Shown piece by piece: positions 1 to 8,457 of a DNA stretch of 64,000 nucleotides; position 1 is the stretch's first letter, and each line of letters starts with the position of its first letter. This DNA is from Brevibacterium pigmentatum (lineage in GTDB: Bacteria; Actinomycetota; Actinomycetes; Actinomycetales; Brevibacteriaceae), in assembly GCF_011617465.1 (NCBI RefSeq), contig NZ_CP050153.1, forward strand, positions 3,410,001 through 3,474,000, read 5' to 3'. A program made the position numbers and the translations under genes. The notes beneath the pieces were generated by a model. It searched no databases. It saw nothing but the letters and a program-made list of their open reading frames with translations, and was not told the DNA's origin.

Positions 1-3000
1 CTTGCCGGTGTTCGTCTTGATCGACGACCACTCCGAAGACTGGGTGTCCTTCATCGACTTCAGATTCTTCGACTGGTCCGAGGCCATGGTCTCGAGGTTC
101 TTCACCTGGTTCGAAACCATCCCCGACAAAGCGGTCGACTGAGTGGTGCCCATCGTCGACATCTGAGTCGCAAGATCCAAGCCCATTGCCGAGAGACCAG
201 TGGTCATGGTGTCCTGCATACCCGTCATCGCGGCCAGAGTGTTCTCCTGCCGGGCCAGCAGAGACGCATCCGTGTCCGCAGTCATCTGCAGGTATGCGGC
301 CTGTGTGAGGGCCTGCATCGACGTGAGCGCTTCCTCAGTCGTCGCGAGCGTGTCATCCCATGAACCACCAGCAGCGCCCATGTCACCGGCACCCGTGTCG
401 AACGACCCCGACGAGGCGAGCGCCGAGGTGTCGTCGAGTGTGGTGAAGTCAGTGGCGGAGCTGGTGGTCGGTGCGGTGGCGTAGTCGGTGCTGATGGGGC
501 CGAACGCGGTCACGGGTGGGACTGCGGCGAGGCCGAGCTTCGCGGCGGTGTCCTGGATGCGGGTGATGCCGTCGAGGAGGCTGTTGTCGAGTCCGTCGAC
601 GGTGTCGATTCCGCGGGCGTACATGACGGTGGAGGGTGAGTGGATGCCGAGCGCCTTCTTGAGGGCGTTCTCCATGCCCTTGGCGATCTTCGTGATCGTC
701 TTCTCGACCGTCTTCTGCTGGGATTCGAGTCCCTTCACCAGTCCGGCGGCGGCGTTGACTCCACCTGAGTAGAAGCCTTCGGTGACGTAGGCGCCGGCCT
801 GGTCGGAGTACTTCGCGATGTCCTTGTACGAGGCGTTGAGGGACTTCACGTCGGAGTCGCCGCCGGCGAGGAGCTCCTGAGCCAGGGTCAGGCCTTCGTC
901 GATGGAGCCGGCCTGGGCGACTTCCTGCAGGATCGCACCTGAGTAGCCCTTCTTCGCGAGCTGCTTGAGCTTCGATGCGAAGTCCTTGACCTTCGCCGCA
1001 GCAGTCGACGCCGAGGTGCGGATGTGGCCGATACCGGAGGTCTGCTGGAAGTTCCCGTCACCAGTGGAGACGAGCTCGGAGCCGGACTGCAGTTCGAACG
1101 CTTTGCCCTGGATCGACGACGACACAGAGTTCTGGATCTGCTTGAGCTCGTCGAGCTTGTCCTGTGCCTTCTCGGTCTTCTTCTCGAGCCGGTCCAGCGT
1201 GCCGTACAGCGACTTGAGGGACTTCTCGTACTGGCGTGCCTGAATGCCGGCAGTGCGGCGAGCGCCCTTGGATAGGTCTGTGTTGTCGGCGAGGCCCTGC
1301 AGGCGGTCGACGGCGGAGTACGCGCCAGAGAGTCCACCGGTGACTTGTTCGCGGACGTCGCCTCGGCGGAGGTCGGTGCGCAGGTCGGTGCGGAGTTCGC
1401 CGACGCGGACGCGGCGTTCCCGTTCTTCCTTCGCCCGCTGCTTCGCGGCCTTGGCGGCTTCCTCTGCGGCCTTCGCTTCGGCCTTGACGGCTTTGAGGTT
1501 CTTCTTCGCCGAGGCGAGTGCATCTTCTGCGACTCGGACTCGTTTCGAGGCGGAGGCTTTCGCAGACTTCGACTGTGCGTCCTGCTTGGCGCGGCGTGCG
1601 TTGCGGAGGTCGTCGGAGGCGAGATCGACGCTGCGCTGGGCGGAGGCGATGCCGCCCTTGGCCATGCCGATTGCGAGGTTCGGCATGCGGCGGATTGCTT
1701 CGAAGAGGATCTTCTTCGATCGTGCAGACCCGTCGAGTGGGATCCAGGCTTCGTCGACGTCGTTGCGGTCGCCGGCGAATCGGATCTGTCCGGGTTTGAC
1801 CATTTCGGCGACGTCCATGACTCCGCCGGCGGCCATGCCTTTGACGTCGATGCCGCCGTGGTAGCGTCCCATGGGGTTTCGGGAGTTGTTGCCCTTGCTG
1901 TCCTTCTTGCCGCCCTGGTCAGGCACCTTGGGGTCGAAGACCTTCTTGATGTTCTGGATCACCGTCATGGTGACGGTCGAGTGTTCCCGGAACCACTTCA
2001 CGAACCCGTTGACGTCTTCCTTGGCTGGGTCTGTGTCGGCGTGGACCGACACGTTCGCCTTGTCGCCGTCGAGGTCCTGGACGGCTTCCTTCGTCTTCTT
2101 CGTCTTCTTCGTCGCCTTGTCGGCGTTCGTCTTGACGTCGGTCTTCGCGTCTTCGGGAACATTGAGGATCGAATCGGCGTAGAGCTCGGCTTCGTCCTTG
2201 CCCATGCCGAAGTTGCGGGCGGAACGAATGACAGCGGGACGGAGCTTGTCGTCGATCTTCTTCTGGGCTTCTTCCGCCGACCCCGAGGACTCGACAATAC
2301 TAGCGGCCCAATCCCGAGCCGATGAGGTGAGCCCGTCCAGAGCGGCCTCGTTGTCGCGGCCCTTCTGAGTGGTGATGTCGAGAGTCTTACCGTTCTTCTT
2401 CAACGCCTCATCGGCGTCGTCGAGAGCTTGTTCGAACTCACGTGCTGCCGATCGTTCGTCGAGGACGGTGGAACCGAAGTTGCGGATTTCGTCCGCGAGG
2501 TCCTTGATCTTGTCCTCAGTGGTCTTCGCGTTGATGCCGAGTTCCTGCAGCTTCTCCGCGTTCTCCTCGGTGGCGCCTCCGGCTTCGAGCATCTCCGGGG
2601 TGATGTCGCCCATCGCTAACTTGAGGAGATTGGCCTCGTCCGTTGATTGCCCGGATGCCGAGGCCACATTGATCAGGTGGTCGCGGAATTCGGGGAACTT
2701 CGCGAACGTGTCCTCGAGCTCCACTCCGGCGGCCAGGCCCTCCTCAGCGATCGCACGGAACCCGGCTTGAGCAGTGTCAAGAGACCCTCCGGATGCCAAC
2801 TGGGAAAGCGACTCGTCCGTCCTCTTGATCTGCTCGTTGACGACGTCAAGCTGTCCGGTGTTGGTGAAATCCAACCATGCTGTGAAGCTTCTGCCCTTGT
2901 CCGTGGCCTGTTCGAGTGCGTCGCCCCAGTCCTTGATGTCCTCGAACTTGTCACCGCTGACCAGCTTCGCCCAGGCCGTGTTCGCGTTGTCCCACAGGGC

Positions 3001-4551
3001 TGGGTCGAGGATGGTCTCTTTCGAACTCGTCCGAGTGCTGTCTGAAAGCTTCACCAGGGCGGCTGTGAGCTCGTCAGACGACGCAGCTGCTTCTTTGGCA
3101 TCCTTGCCGAAGATCCGCGACACGATCTGTGCTCCGGCAATTGCTGCCGCGGCGACCCCAGCCGCTTTGCCTGCTGCCACAAGACCGCCGGAGAGTTTCG
3201 GGTGCTCCATGTTGAGGGTCTTGAACCCATCAACGATGTCGAACACCTTCGGCGCCAGCAATAGGAAACCGCCAGCAGCGACCGCGGCCGCACCACTGAG
3301 ACCCGCAAGGCTGCCACCGAAGTCCTTCACAGGGGCGGGGAGATCGCTGACCCAGTTCGCGAAGTCGGCGACGCCGTCGGCGGCTTCGGCAACGGCGGGG
3401 AGAAACACGTCACCGAACGAGATCGCGGCGTCCTTGACTGCGTTTCCTGCGATGCGGACGCGGGACTCGGCGGTGTCGTAGCGTTTGTTCGCTTCCTCCA
3501 TGAGGGCGATTCCACGCGCGTATTCCTCATTGCCGGTGGCGAGCGCGTCTTTGAGGACGTCGGATGCTCCGGACAGGCGCAGCAGTGCGTCGGATTCGCG
3601 GATGCCGGTGATGCCGAGGTCGGAGAGTGTCTTGTTGACGTTTTCGCCGGACGTTTGGGCCTTGCCGAGGCCTGCGACGAATTCGGTGAGAGCTCCTGCA
3701 GCGTCGTCGCCCCAGGCGGTGGAGAACTCCTGGGAGGACATGCCTGCGAGGCGTGCGAATTCTTCGACGCTGTCGCCGCCGTTGGCGACGGAGTTGCCGA
3801 TCTTCTTCATCACCATGGAGATCGCGGTACCGCCGGCCTCGGCGTCGATGCCGACAGACGAGAGTGCGGTGGCGAGGCCGAGGACGTCACCCTCAGTGAG
3901 GCCTGCCTGTCGGCCGGCGCCGGCGATGCGCATGCCCATTTCCACGATTTCGCGTTCTGTGGTGGCGAAGTTGTTGCCGAGGCCGACGACGGATGCGCCG
4001 AGGCGGCCGATGTCCTTCTGGTTGGTTCCCATGATGTTGGAGAACCGGGCGAGGGAGGTGGCGGCCTCTTCGGCGGAGAGGTTCGTCGACTCGCCCATGT
4101 TGATCATGGTCTTCGTGAACGCGAGGACGTTGCCGGTCTTGATGCCAAGCTGGCCGGCGGCCTCGGCGACCGCGGCGATCTCGGTGGTCGAGGCGGGGAG
4201 CTCGTTTCGGGCGAGGCTGCGCAGACCGGATTCGAGCGCCGACATCTGCTTCTGTGTACCGTCGACGGTCTTCGTGACACCCGCCCAGTCGGACTCCCAG
4301 GACATGGCGGCCTTGCCAGCCATACCAAACCCGATGGACACGGCGGTGCCGAACCCGAGAGCGGCAGTGCCGAGAGCTGACCATGCCTGAGGGTGTGCCT
4401 TGGCTGAGGCTTCGAGCTTCGAGAGACCCACTCGCGCTTTGGAGACACCGTTGCGTTCGAGGTCCTGCATGGCACGTTGTGCCTGGCGGGAGCCTGAGAC
4501 GACGCCGGTGGAGTCGAGAGTGAGTTTCCACGCTACGGAACGATCAGCCAA
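1..4551 (-). CDS. Phage tail tape measure protein (3' end outside window)
   Basis: This minus-strand frame opens at a TTG at 4551, preceded by AGGAGG six bases upstream, and I found no stop in the parts I translated down to the window edge, giving over 1500 residues. Tape measure proteins set siphophage tail length and help DNA ejection. The N-terminal 150 residues resemble the TP901-type tape measure core: a glycine/alanine-rich hydrophobic stretch, then a segment containing GVTKTVDGT and a run with AEAAGQLGIKT. The visible C-terminal part is rich in Gln, Ser, Met and Lys and looks helical. It directly follows the tail assembly chaperone genes, the standard position. The unusual TTG start is chosen because of its strong ribosome binding site. 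Confidence 0.9.
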   Translation of the reverse strand, partial: MADRSVAWKLTLDSTGVVSGSRQAQRAMQDLERNGVSKARVGLSKLEASAKAHPQAWSALGTAALGFGTAVSIGFGMAGKAAMSWESDWAGVTKTVDGTQKQMSALESGLRSLARNELPASTTEIAAVAEAAGQLGIKTGNVLAFTKTMINMGESTNLSAEEAATSLARFSNIMGTNQKDIGRLGASVVGLGNNFATTEREIVEMGMRIAGAGRQAGLTEGDVLGLATALSSVGIDAEAGGTAISMVMKKIGNSVANGGDSVEEFARLAGMSSQEFSTAWGDDAAGALTEFVAGLGKAQTSGENVNKTLSDLGITGIRESDALLRLSGASDVLKDALATGNEEYARGIALMEEANKRYDTAESRVRIAGNAVKDAAISFGDVFLPAVAEAADGVADFANWVSDLPAPVKDFGGSLAGLSGAAAVAAGGFLLLAPKVFDIVDGFKTLNMEHPKLSGGLVAAGKAAGVAAAAIAGAQIVSRIFGKDAKEAAASSDELTAALVKLSDSTRTSSKETILDPALWDNANTAWAKLVSGDKFEDIKDWGDALEQATDKGRSFTAWLDFTNTGQLDVVNEQIKRTDESLSQLASGGSLDTAQAGFRAIAEEGLAAGVELEDTFAKFPEFRDHLINVASASGQSTDEANLLKLAMGDITPEMLEAGGATEENAEKLQELGINAKTTEDKIKDLADEIRNFGSTVLDERSAAREFEQALDDADEALKKNGKTLDITTQKGRDNEAALDGLTSSARDWAASIVESSGSAEEAQKKIDDKLRPAVIRSARNFGMGKDEAELYADSILNVPEDAKTDVKTNADKATKKTKKTKEAVQDLDGDKANVSVHADTDPAKEDVNGFVKWFREHSTVTMTVIQNIKKVFDPKVPDQGGKKDSKGNNSRNPMGRYHGGIDVKGMAAGGVMDVAEMVKPGQIRFAGDRNDVDEAWIPLDGSARSKKILFEAIRRMPNLAIGMAKGGIASAQRSVDLASDDLRNARRAKQDAQSKSAKASASKRVRVAEDALASAKKNLKAVKAEAKAAEEAAKAAKQRAKEERERRVRVGELRTDLRTDLRRGDVREQVTGGLSGAYSAVDRLQGLADNTDLSKGARRTAGIQARQYEKSLKSLYGTLDRLEKKTEKAQDKLDELKQIQNSVSSSIQGKAFELQSGSELVSTGDGNFQQTSGIGHIRTSASTAAAKVKDFASKLKQLAKKGYSGAILQEVAQAGSIDEGLTLAQELLAGGDSDVKSLNASYKDIAKYSDQAGAYVTEGFYSGGVNAAAGLVKGLESQQKTVEKTITKIAKGMENALKKALGIHSPSTVMYARGIDTVDGLDNSLLDGITRIQDTAAKLGLAAVPPVTAFGPISTDYATAPTTSSATDFTTLDDTSALASSGSFDTGAGDMGAAGGSWDDTLATTEEALTSMQALTQAAYLQMTADTDASLLARQENTLAAMTGMQDTMTTGLSAMGLDLATQMSTMGTTQSTALSGMVSNQVKNLETMASDQSKNLKSMKDTQSSEWSSIKTNTGK

Positions 4552-4569
4552 GGGGCACCTCCTCAGTGG

Positions 4570-5474
4570 TTACGACGGTCGGGGTTTGATGGATGCGGAC
4601 CACACGAGCGCTTCCGGATGCTCGTACTCGTTGTCCTTCTGGAACTGCTTGAGCGCGGTCGTGGCATGGCACCTCGACGGTGGGTTCGCTACGAACCGGT
4701 TCGCGTTCTCCGCTGCTTGGCAGATCTCCTTCGGATACCCGCAGATCGGGCAGATACCCGCCCGGTACTCGGCGAGAGAGAGCATCCAGTTACGTTGCGC
4801 TTCGTCCCACTCGGGTTCGGCCTGGGACGAGACGAGCCGACCATCGTCGTCGTAGACGTAGGTGATGGTCGGCTCCCAGCCGTTGAAGCGTTTGACGCTG
4901 ACGCCGAGGCGTTCAGCAGCTTCGACCTCGGCTCTTAGCTCCGGCTCACGGCGGAGGCGCTCTGTGAAAAAGGGACCGACGTGGCCCTCTGATTCAGGTT
5001 GAGCACCGCGGTGGAGAAGTCCGCGTACTGGGCGTCCGTGATCTCAGCGGACTCGGCTTCCCAGTCATCGCCGGTGAAGTCGATCTTCTCCTTGGAGTTC
5101 TTCCACCAAGCGGCGACGATCGACCTCGGGATGACCTCTTCACCGAACGTGTCCGTGTTGAAGCCGAGCGCCGCATCGACGTCGTTGTCCTCACGAGGCG
5201 GGTGCTTCGCAGTGATCTCGGCATACTCAGTGCGTTTGAGGGCCTGCAGCTTGATGCAGACGGTGGAGTCTTCCATCTGCTTCTCGATGTCCTGCACCTT
5301 CTTCGCCGCGGCGCGGATCTCCTTCGAGTACGGGTTGTTCATCCGGTCAGCCGCAGACTGGGTGCGATTGAGGTGGGCGAGCTCGTCACTGGCAGCCTGG
5401 TGCTCAGCGAGCAGACCGAGGTTGGTGACGAGTTCGACAACTGAGGTGGGGCGAGTGGTACCAAACTTCGACAT
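4570..5474 (-). CDS. Tail assembly chaperone, frameshifted (gpGT-like) fusion
   Basis: A -1 shift at 4968-4974 joins the first 169 codons of the short chaperone to an open frame running to the stop at 4570, giving about 301 residues. The extension has no good start codon of its own at the junction, is open for about 132 codons, and ends just before the tape measure ribosome binding site. It contains a Cys pair and third Cys (CPICGYPKEIC) that could bind zinc. In lambda-like phages the GT fusion recruits the major tail protein to the tape measure; that role is inferred here from layout. Confidence 0.8.
4935..5474 (-). CDS. Tail assembly chaperone, short (gpG-like) product
   Basis: This 179-residue protein lies between the major tail protein and the tape measure, where siphophages encode the G chaperone that coats the tape measure during tail assembly. 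Position, size and the -1 frameshift near its 3' end (slippery heptamer at 4968-4974) support the call; sequence alone would not. It is rich in charged helix-forming residues and ends in a short Ser-rich tail. The ATG start follows an AGGAGA-type ribosome binding site. The protein is read in the zero frame; a minority of ribosomes should shift and make the longer fusion. Confidence 0.8.
   Translation of the reverse strand: MSKFGTTRPTSVVELVTNLGLLAEHQAASDELAHLNRTQSAADRMNNPYSKEIRAAAKKVQDIEKQMEDSTVCIKLQALKRTEYAEITAKHPPREDNDVDAALGFNTDTFGEEVIPRSIVAAWWKNSKEKIDFTGDDWEAESAEITDAQYADFSTAVLNLNQRATSVPFSQSASAVSRS
4968..4974 (-). promoter_or_regulatory. Programmed -1 ribosomal frameshift site
   Basis: Read on the minus strand the heptamer is CCCTTTT. 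It sits in the correct phase for simultaneous slippage: zero-frame codons CCT and TTT re-pair as CCC and TTT. The shifted frame continues for 132 codons, while the zero frame stops at 4935. Slippery sites at this position are conserved across tailed phages. I did not identify a downstream stimulatory hairpin with confidence. Confidence 0.85.
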
Positions 5475-5515
5475 GATTCTCTTCTCCTGTTTTCTCCTGT
5501 GATGGGTGGGGTGGA

Positions 5516-5560
5516 GCCTGGCCCCGCGTGGACAGGAGAATGAGCCACGCGGAGCCAGGG
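5516..5560 (-). terminator. Hairpin terminator after the major tail protein gene
   Basis: Arms at about 5517-5531 and 5544-5559 pair over 15 of 16 bases around a 12-base loop, within the 98-bp gap between the major tail protein stop and the chaperone start. A partial terminator here would give high major tail protein and lower downstream expression. There is no long T run, so strength is uncertain. Confidence 0.65.
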
Positions 5561-5572
5561 GTCGGGGATGCG

Positions 5573-6082
5573 TCAGGCAGCCAGAGCCACGTCGGTCTGC
5601 ACGTCCGCGAAGATGAACTGCGGAATCGTGGACCGGGTGACCGAGTTCGCCTCAGGTGCCAGCACCTGCTTCTCACCAGCCGTGGCCGGGTAGATGGACA
5701 CCTTCTGATCGGCCGCGAACGGTTCCTCGTAGGCGACGCCGATGCGCTCGACGAAGTAGCCGGAGGCTCCCTCGACGATCGTTTCGACGGCCTCGTTGGA
5801 GTCCGTGGCGTTCTCCGAGTTGGTGTTGTCGATGACGGTGATCGACAGGCCCGGAGTCTTCCGGCCGGGGCGACCGAACTCCTGGCGGGAGCACAGACGC
5901 GGATCCGGGATCGTCGCCTGCTCCTTCGTGGGGTTCCAGCCGTCACCAGTCAGGTAGCAGCTGATGTCGAGTGCACCAGCAGCTTCGAGCTCAGCGACGG
6001 TCGGAGCCTTCGTGTCCGCGATAGCCGGGACCCAGACGACCTTGAAGTTGCCGTCTGCCGGCGTCGATGGAATTTCAGCCAT
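5573..6082 (-). CDS. Phage major tail (tube) protein
   Basis: This 169-residue protein occupies the major tail subunit position, after the connector genes and before the tail chaperones. The sequence is rich in beta-forming and acidic residues and lacks membrane segments or a signal peptide, as expected for a tube subunit. It begins MAEIPSTPADG and ends in a small hydrophobic tail. A stable hairpin follows it. The call rests on gene order and composition; no diagnostic motif is visible. Confidence 0.75.
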   Translation of the reverse strand: MAEIPSTPADGNFKVVWVPAIADTKAPTVAELEAAGALDISCYLTGDGWNPTKEQATIPDPRLCSRQEFGRPGRKTPGLSITVIDNTNSENATDSNEAVETIVEGASGYFVERIGVAYEEPFAADQKVSIYPATAGEKQVLAPEANSVTRSTIPQFIFADVQTDVALAA

Positions 6083-6091
6083 GACATGGCC

Positions 6092-6376
6092 TCACTTTCT
6101 TGAGTTGGCCCGAGCCGGCATCGACTCAGGGATTGCATGGGCCTCAGCGGTTGCCTTGGCCGGGGCGTCTTCCACCTCGGTGGTTTCAGACGGACCCTGC
6201 TCGACGGCGGGAGCCGGACGGGCAGGGACGTGATGTTTCGGCGGTCGCGGATTGCGAGCGCGCGGGTAACGGTCGGAGTTGACCAAGGTGAAGATCTTCC
6301 CGATCCGGGGATCGGTCTCGGGCACGTCGAACTGGTGGCCAGTCGATTTGTCCTTCACGCGGACGAAATAGGGCAT
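6092..6376 (-). CDS. Small phage protein between connector and tail tube genes
   Basis: This 94-residue frame starts at MPYFVRVKD, just after a stem-loop at 6397-6422, and ends nine bases before the major tail protein. The N-terminal half looks folded (about 50 residues, with a VPETDPRIGKIF segment); the C-terminal half is Pro, Ala and Glu rich and probably disordered. Small proteins of this kind often precede the tail tube gene in actinophages. The function is not recognised. Confidence 0.65.
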   Translation of the reverse strand: MPYFVRVKDKSTGHQFDVPETDPRIGKIFTLVNSDRYPRARNPRPPKHHVPARPAPAVEQGPSETTEVEDAPAKATAEAHAIPESMPARANSRK

Positions 6377-6396
6377 GAGCGCCTCCGGGTATGCGA

Positions 6397-6422
6397 AAGG
6401 CCCCACCGATTGGTGAGGCCTT
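6397..6422 (-). terminator. Stem-loop between connector and tail genes
   Basis: Eleven-base arms at 6397-6407 and 6412-6422 pair with one mismatch around a GATT loop, in the gap between the 6439 and 6092 genes. It resembles an attenuating terminator dividing head and tail transcription. No T tract is evident. Confidence 0.55.
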
Positions 6423-6438
6423 GTGGGTGTGGTCGGAA

Positions 6439-6861
6439 TCAGGCTCTGGCGGCCGAGAGTTCCCACTCGACAACGGTGTAGACCGGGTGTCGGTTCGCCG
6501 AAGTCAGAGTGATCGAGTCGTCCTCGACGATGTCGCGGACGTTGAGGCGACGCAGCGGCGACACCGACCACCCGTCCGCGATCGGGCGAGCGCCTTCGAG
6601 GAGCGGGTCGAGTTTGTCGGCGACTACGCGCACCGAGGTGAACGTGATGCCAGCGATGGTGACGCTGATGCGGACGCGTTGGGCGTGGCGGGTGCCAGCG
6701 AGGGAACGCGAGAGGGTGTTCGGGATTTGAATGCGTGCGACTGTCCAGGGAAGCGCGTCCTCGACGTACTGGCCGTTCTCGTTCGGCTTCACAGCCTCGA
6801 ACAGTGTTCCGGTGGGGAACAGCTGCTCTATTGCGTCAGAGAGGGCGAGGATGCTGCTCAC
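6439..6861 (-). CDS. Putative tail terminator or head-tail connector protein
   Basis: The 140-residue product lies just after a gp10-like gene and overlaps it by 4 bases. In HK97-like phages this slot usually encodes the tail terminator that caps the tail tube at the connector. The protein has an alternating hydrophobic pattern compatible with a small alpha/beta fold. No motif is diagnostic, so the call is mainly positional. Confidence 0.6.
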   Translation of the reverse strand: MSSILALSDAIEQLFPTGTLFEAVKPNENGQYVEDALPWTVARIQIPNTLSRSLAGTRHAQRVRISVTIAGITFTSVRVVADKLDPLLEGARPIADGWSVSPLRRLNVRDIVEDDSITLTSANRHPVYTVVEWELSAARA

Positions 6862-7265
6862 AGTGCGTCTCCGAGCTTCTTCAAGTGCTCGTCGATGACG
6901 GTGAGTTCACGTTCGACTGGTTCGTCGAAGTCGAGAGATCCGCCGCCACCGTTCGCGCCGCCGAAGTAGGCGATGTTCGCGATCGGTCCTGGCTTGTTTG
7001 GGCGGCCGGGGCGACCGCCGGCGTAGGCGCGTTCCTTGTCGGGGCCGATCTCGATCTCGGTGGTGTCGCGGCGCCGGGTCGTTTCGTAGCTGATCGACTT
7101 GGCGACCTGGCCGAAGTGCTTTGATTTCCTGGCTTCGGTCTGCAGATTTTTCTTGATCTCGACAGCGCCTTTGGCCAGCACGGCTGATGCTTGCGAACGC
7201 ACATCGTTGTCGAACTTGCTGATCGCGTCGAGGAGCTTCTGTGTTTCTGAGGTGTCCAACGGCAT
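6858..7265 (-). CDS. HK97 gp10-like tail component
   Basis: The 135-residue protein has a charged helical N-terminus (LLDAISKFDNDVRSQAS), a central beta segment and a Gly/Pro-rich segment ending in IANIAYFGGANGGGG, the pattern of gp10-like minor tail or connector proteins. It sits between a stopper-like gene and the putative tail terminator. The start is ATG with AGGAGG upstream. Confidence 0.7.
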   Translation of the reverse strand: MPLDTSETQKLLDAISKFDNDVRSQASAVLAKGAVEIKKNLQTEARKSKHFGQVAKSISYETTRRRDTTEIEIGPDKERAYAGGRPGRPNKPGPIANIAYFGGANGGGGSLDFDEPVERELTVIDEHLKKLGDAL

Positions 7266-7276
7266 GGTGTTCCTCC

Positions 7277-7672
7277 TCAGTCAGCGATGTAGTCGACGAA
7301 CACGCGGTAAGCAGTGGCGAACGTCTTGAACGGTGCCTCCTGCGTGATGCGGAATTTCCGACCCACGAGCAATGGGTCCAGGCGGGAGTCGGTGATCTCG
7401 ACAAAGTCGCCCACGTTGATCCGGTACGCACCGACGGGCAGGTGAACAGACATGCGCTGGACCGTCAGAGCGGTCCCGGCAGTGTTCTTCTCCTGCTCGT
7501 ATCCTTCGTAGGACTGCAGCTTGCACCGCCCGGTGTAGACGTCGACGTATGCCGGCACCACCTTCCCGGTCTCCCGGTCGGTAACCTCTCCGGCCACGCG
7601 GCGGATGATGCACTGGTCCTTCATCATCTGCTCGGCTCGGGCACGGCCGGCCAGCAACGCTCCGGCGTCCAT
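7277..7672 (-). CDS. Putative head-tail stopper (DUF6093-like)
   Basis: This 131-residue product follows the adaptor gene with a one-base stop/start overlap (TGATG). It has a helical N-terminus containing MMKDQCIIRR, then beta strands, and ends RVFVDYIAD. This pattern resembles the DUF6093 proteins found at the head-tail stopper position in actinophages. Upstream in-frame GTG codons at 7675 and 7678 are alternative starts; the ATG is preferred for its coupling to the preceding stop. Confidence 0.65.
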   Translation of the reverse strand: MDAGALLAGRARAEQMMKDQCIIRRVAGEVTDRETGKVVPAYVDVYTGRCKLQSYEGYEQEKNTAGTALTVQRMSVHLPVGAYRINVGDFVEITDSRLDPLLVGRKFRITQEAPFKTFATAYRVFVDYIAD

Positions 7673-8076
7673 CACCACACCCACCGCTCTGAGAAGCCAG
7701 GGGTGAGTGGCATCCGGATGGTGAACGCCTCGGACCCGGCTGAGCTGCCGGGCGCGAGTTCCTCCCACTCGTCTTCGGTCGGCTTCAAGTCCGCGCGCGC
7801 AGCTTCCGACCCGAGACCGTAGGAATAGTCGTCGATGCGTTCGTTTTGCTTACCGTCTGGGTTCTTGACCTTCCGGCCGACAATCTGTGCGACGATCTTC
7901 TTCACCAGTGCCGCATACACCGGATCCAAGGTCACACGTTCTGGAAGGTCTTCGATCCGAGACTGGATGGTGGCCTCCACGTCACTGATCCACGCGTTGA
8001 CCTGGGCGACCTCTGCAGCGTCCGTGATCGGACGCCCGAGGCGAGTCTGCACGTCGTTGAGATTCGCGTAAGCCAT
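7672..8076 (-). CDS. Head-tail connector (adaptor) protein
   Basis: The 134-residue protein starts MAYANLNDVQTRLGRPI and has the helix-rich N-terminus of Gp19/Gp15/HK97 gp6-type adaptors, which form the ring under the portal. It lies downstream of the major capsid gene and a small head gene, as expected. No enzymatic motif is present. Confidence 0.75.
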   Translation of the reverse strand: MAYANLNDVQTRLGRPITDAAEVAQVNAWISDVEATIQSRIEDLPERVTLDPVYAALVKKIVAQIVGRKVKNPDGKQNERIDDYSYGLGSEAARADLKPTEDEWEELAPGSSAGSEAFTIRMPLTPGFSERWVW

Positions 8077-8094
8077 ACCATCCAGTCCCTTCGG

Positions 8095-8457
8095 TCAGTC
8101 GGCGACGAGGTCGCGCAGCTCGTTGCGGTCGAGACCGTCAAGCTCATCGGCGTCGAACCCGCTGGCGAGCGCGTATTTGTACCACGCCTGCTTCGAGGCG
8201 TTGCCTGCCGGCTTCACGGCTGGGGTGTCCTCTTCGGGGTCCTCGGTGTGCTCTTCGTCGCCGGAAGCCTCGCTGGTAGGAGTCTCCGGGGTGTCTACGT
8301 CGCCGTTGTCGGGTTCGTGCTCTTCGCCTGTCAGGTTGTAGCCGTGGCGGGCGAAGTAGGCGATCGCGATCGGGTCGTTGGTGTCGCCGGCACCGTCGTT
8401 GAACTGAACGCCCACGACGGTGCCGGAGAAATTCTTGACAGGAGTCGTGACTCGCAT
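8095..8457 (-). CDS. Small acidic head protein with SAP/Rho-N-like C-terminus
   Basis: The 120-residue product overlaps the capsid stop by one base. An N-terminal beta-like segment of about 45 residues is followed by a long acidic linker rich in Glu, Asp, Pro and Thr. The C-terminus holds a short helical unit ending in LDGLDRNELRDLVAD, which resembles SAP or Rho N-terminal helix-extended-loop units in many phage head-fiber or head accessory proteins. A decoration or scaffolding-related role is possible but not shown. Confidence 0.6.
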   Translation of the reverse strand: MRVTTPVKNFSGTVVGVQFNDGAGDTNDPIAIAYFARHGYNLTGEEHEPDNGDVDTPETPTSEASGDEEHTEDPEEDTPAVKPAGNASKQAWYKYALASGFDADELDGLDRNELRDLVAD

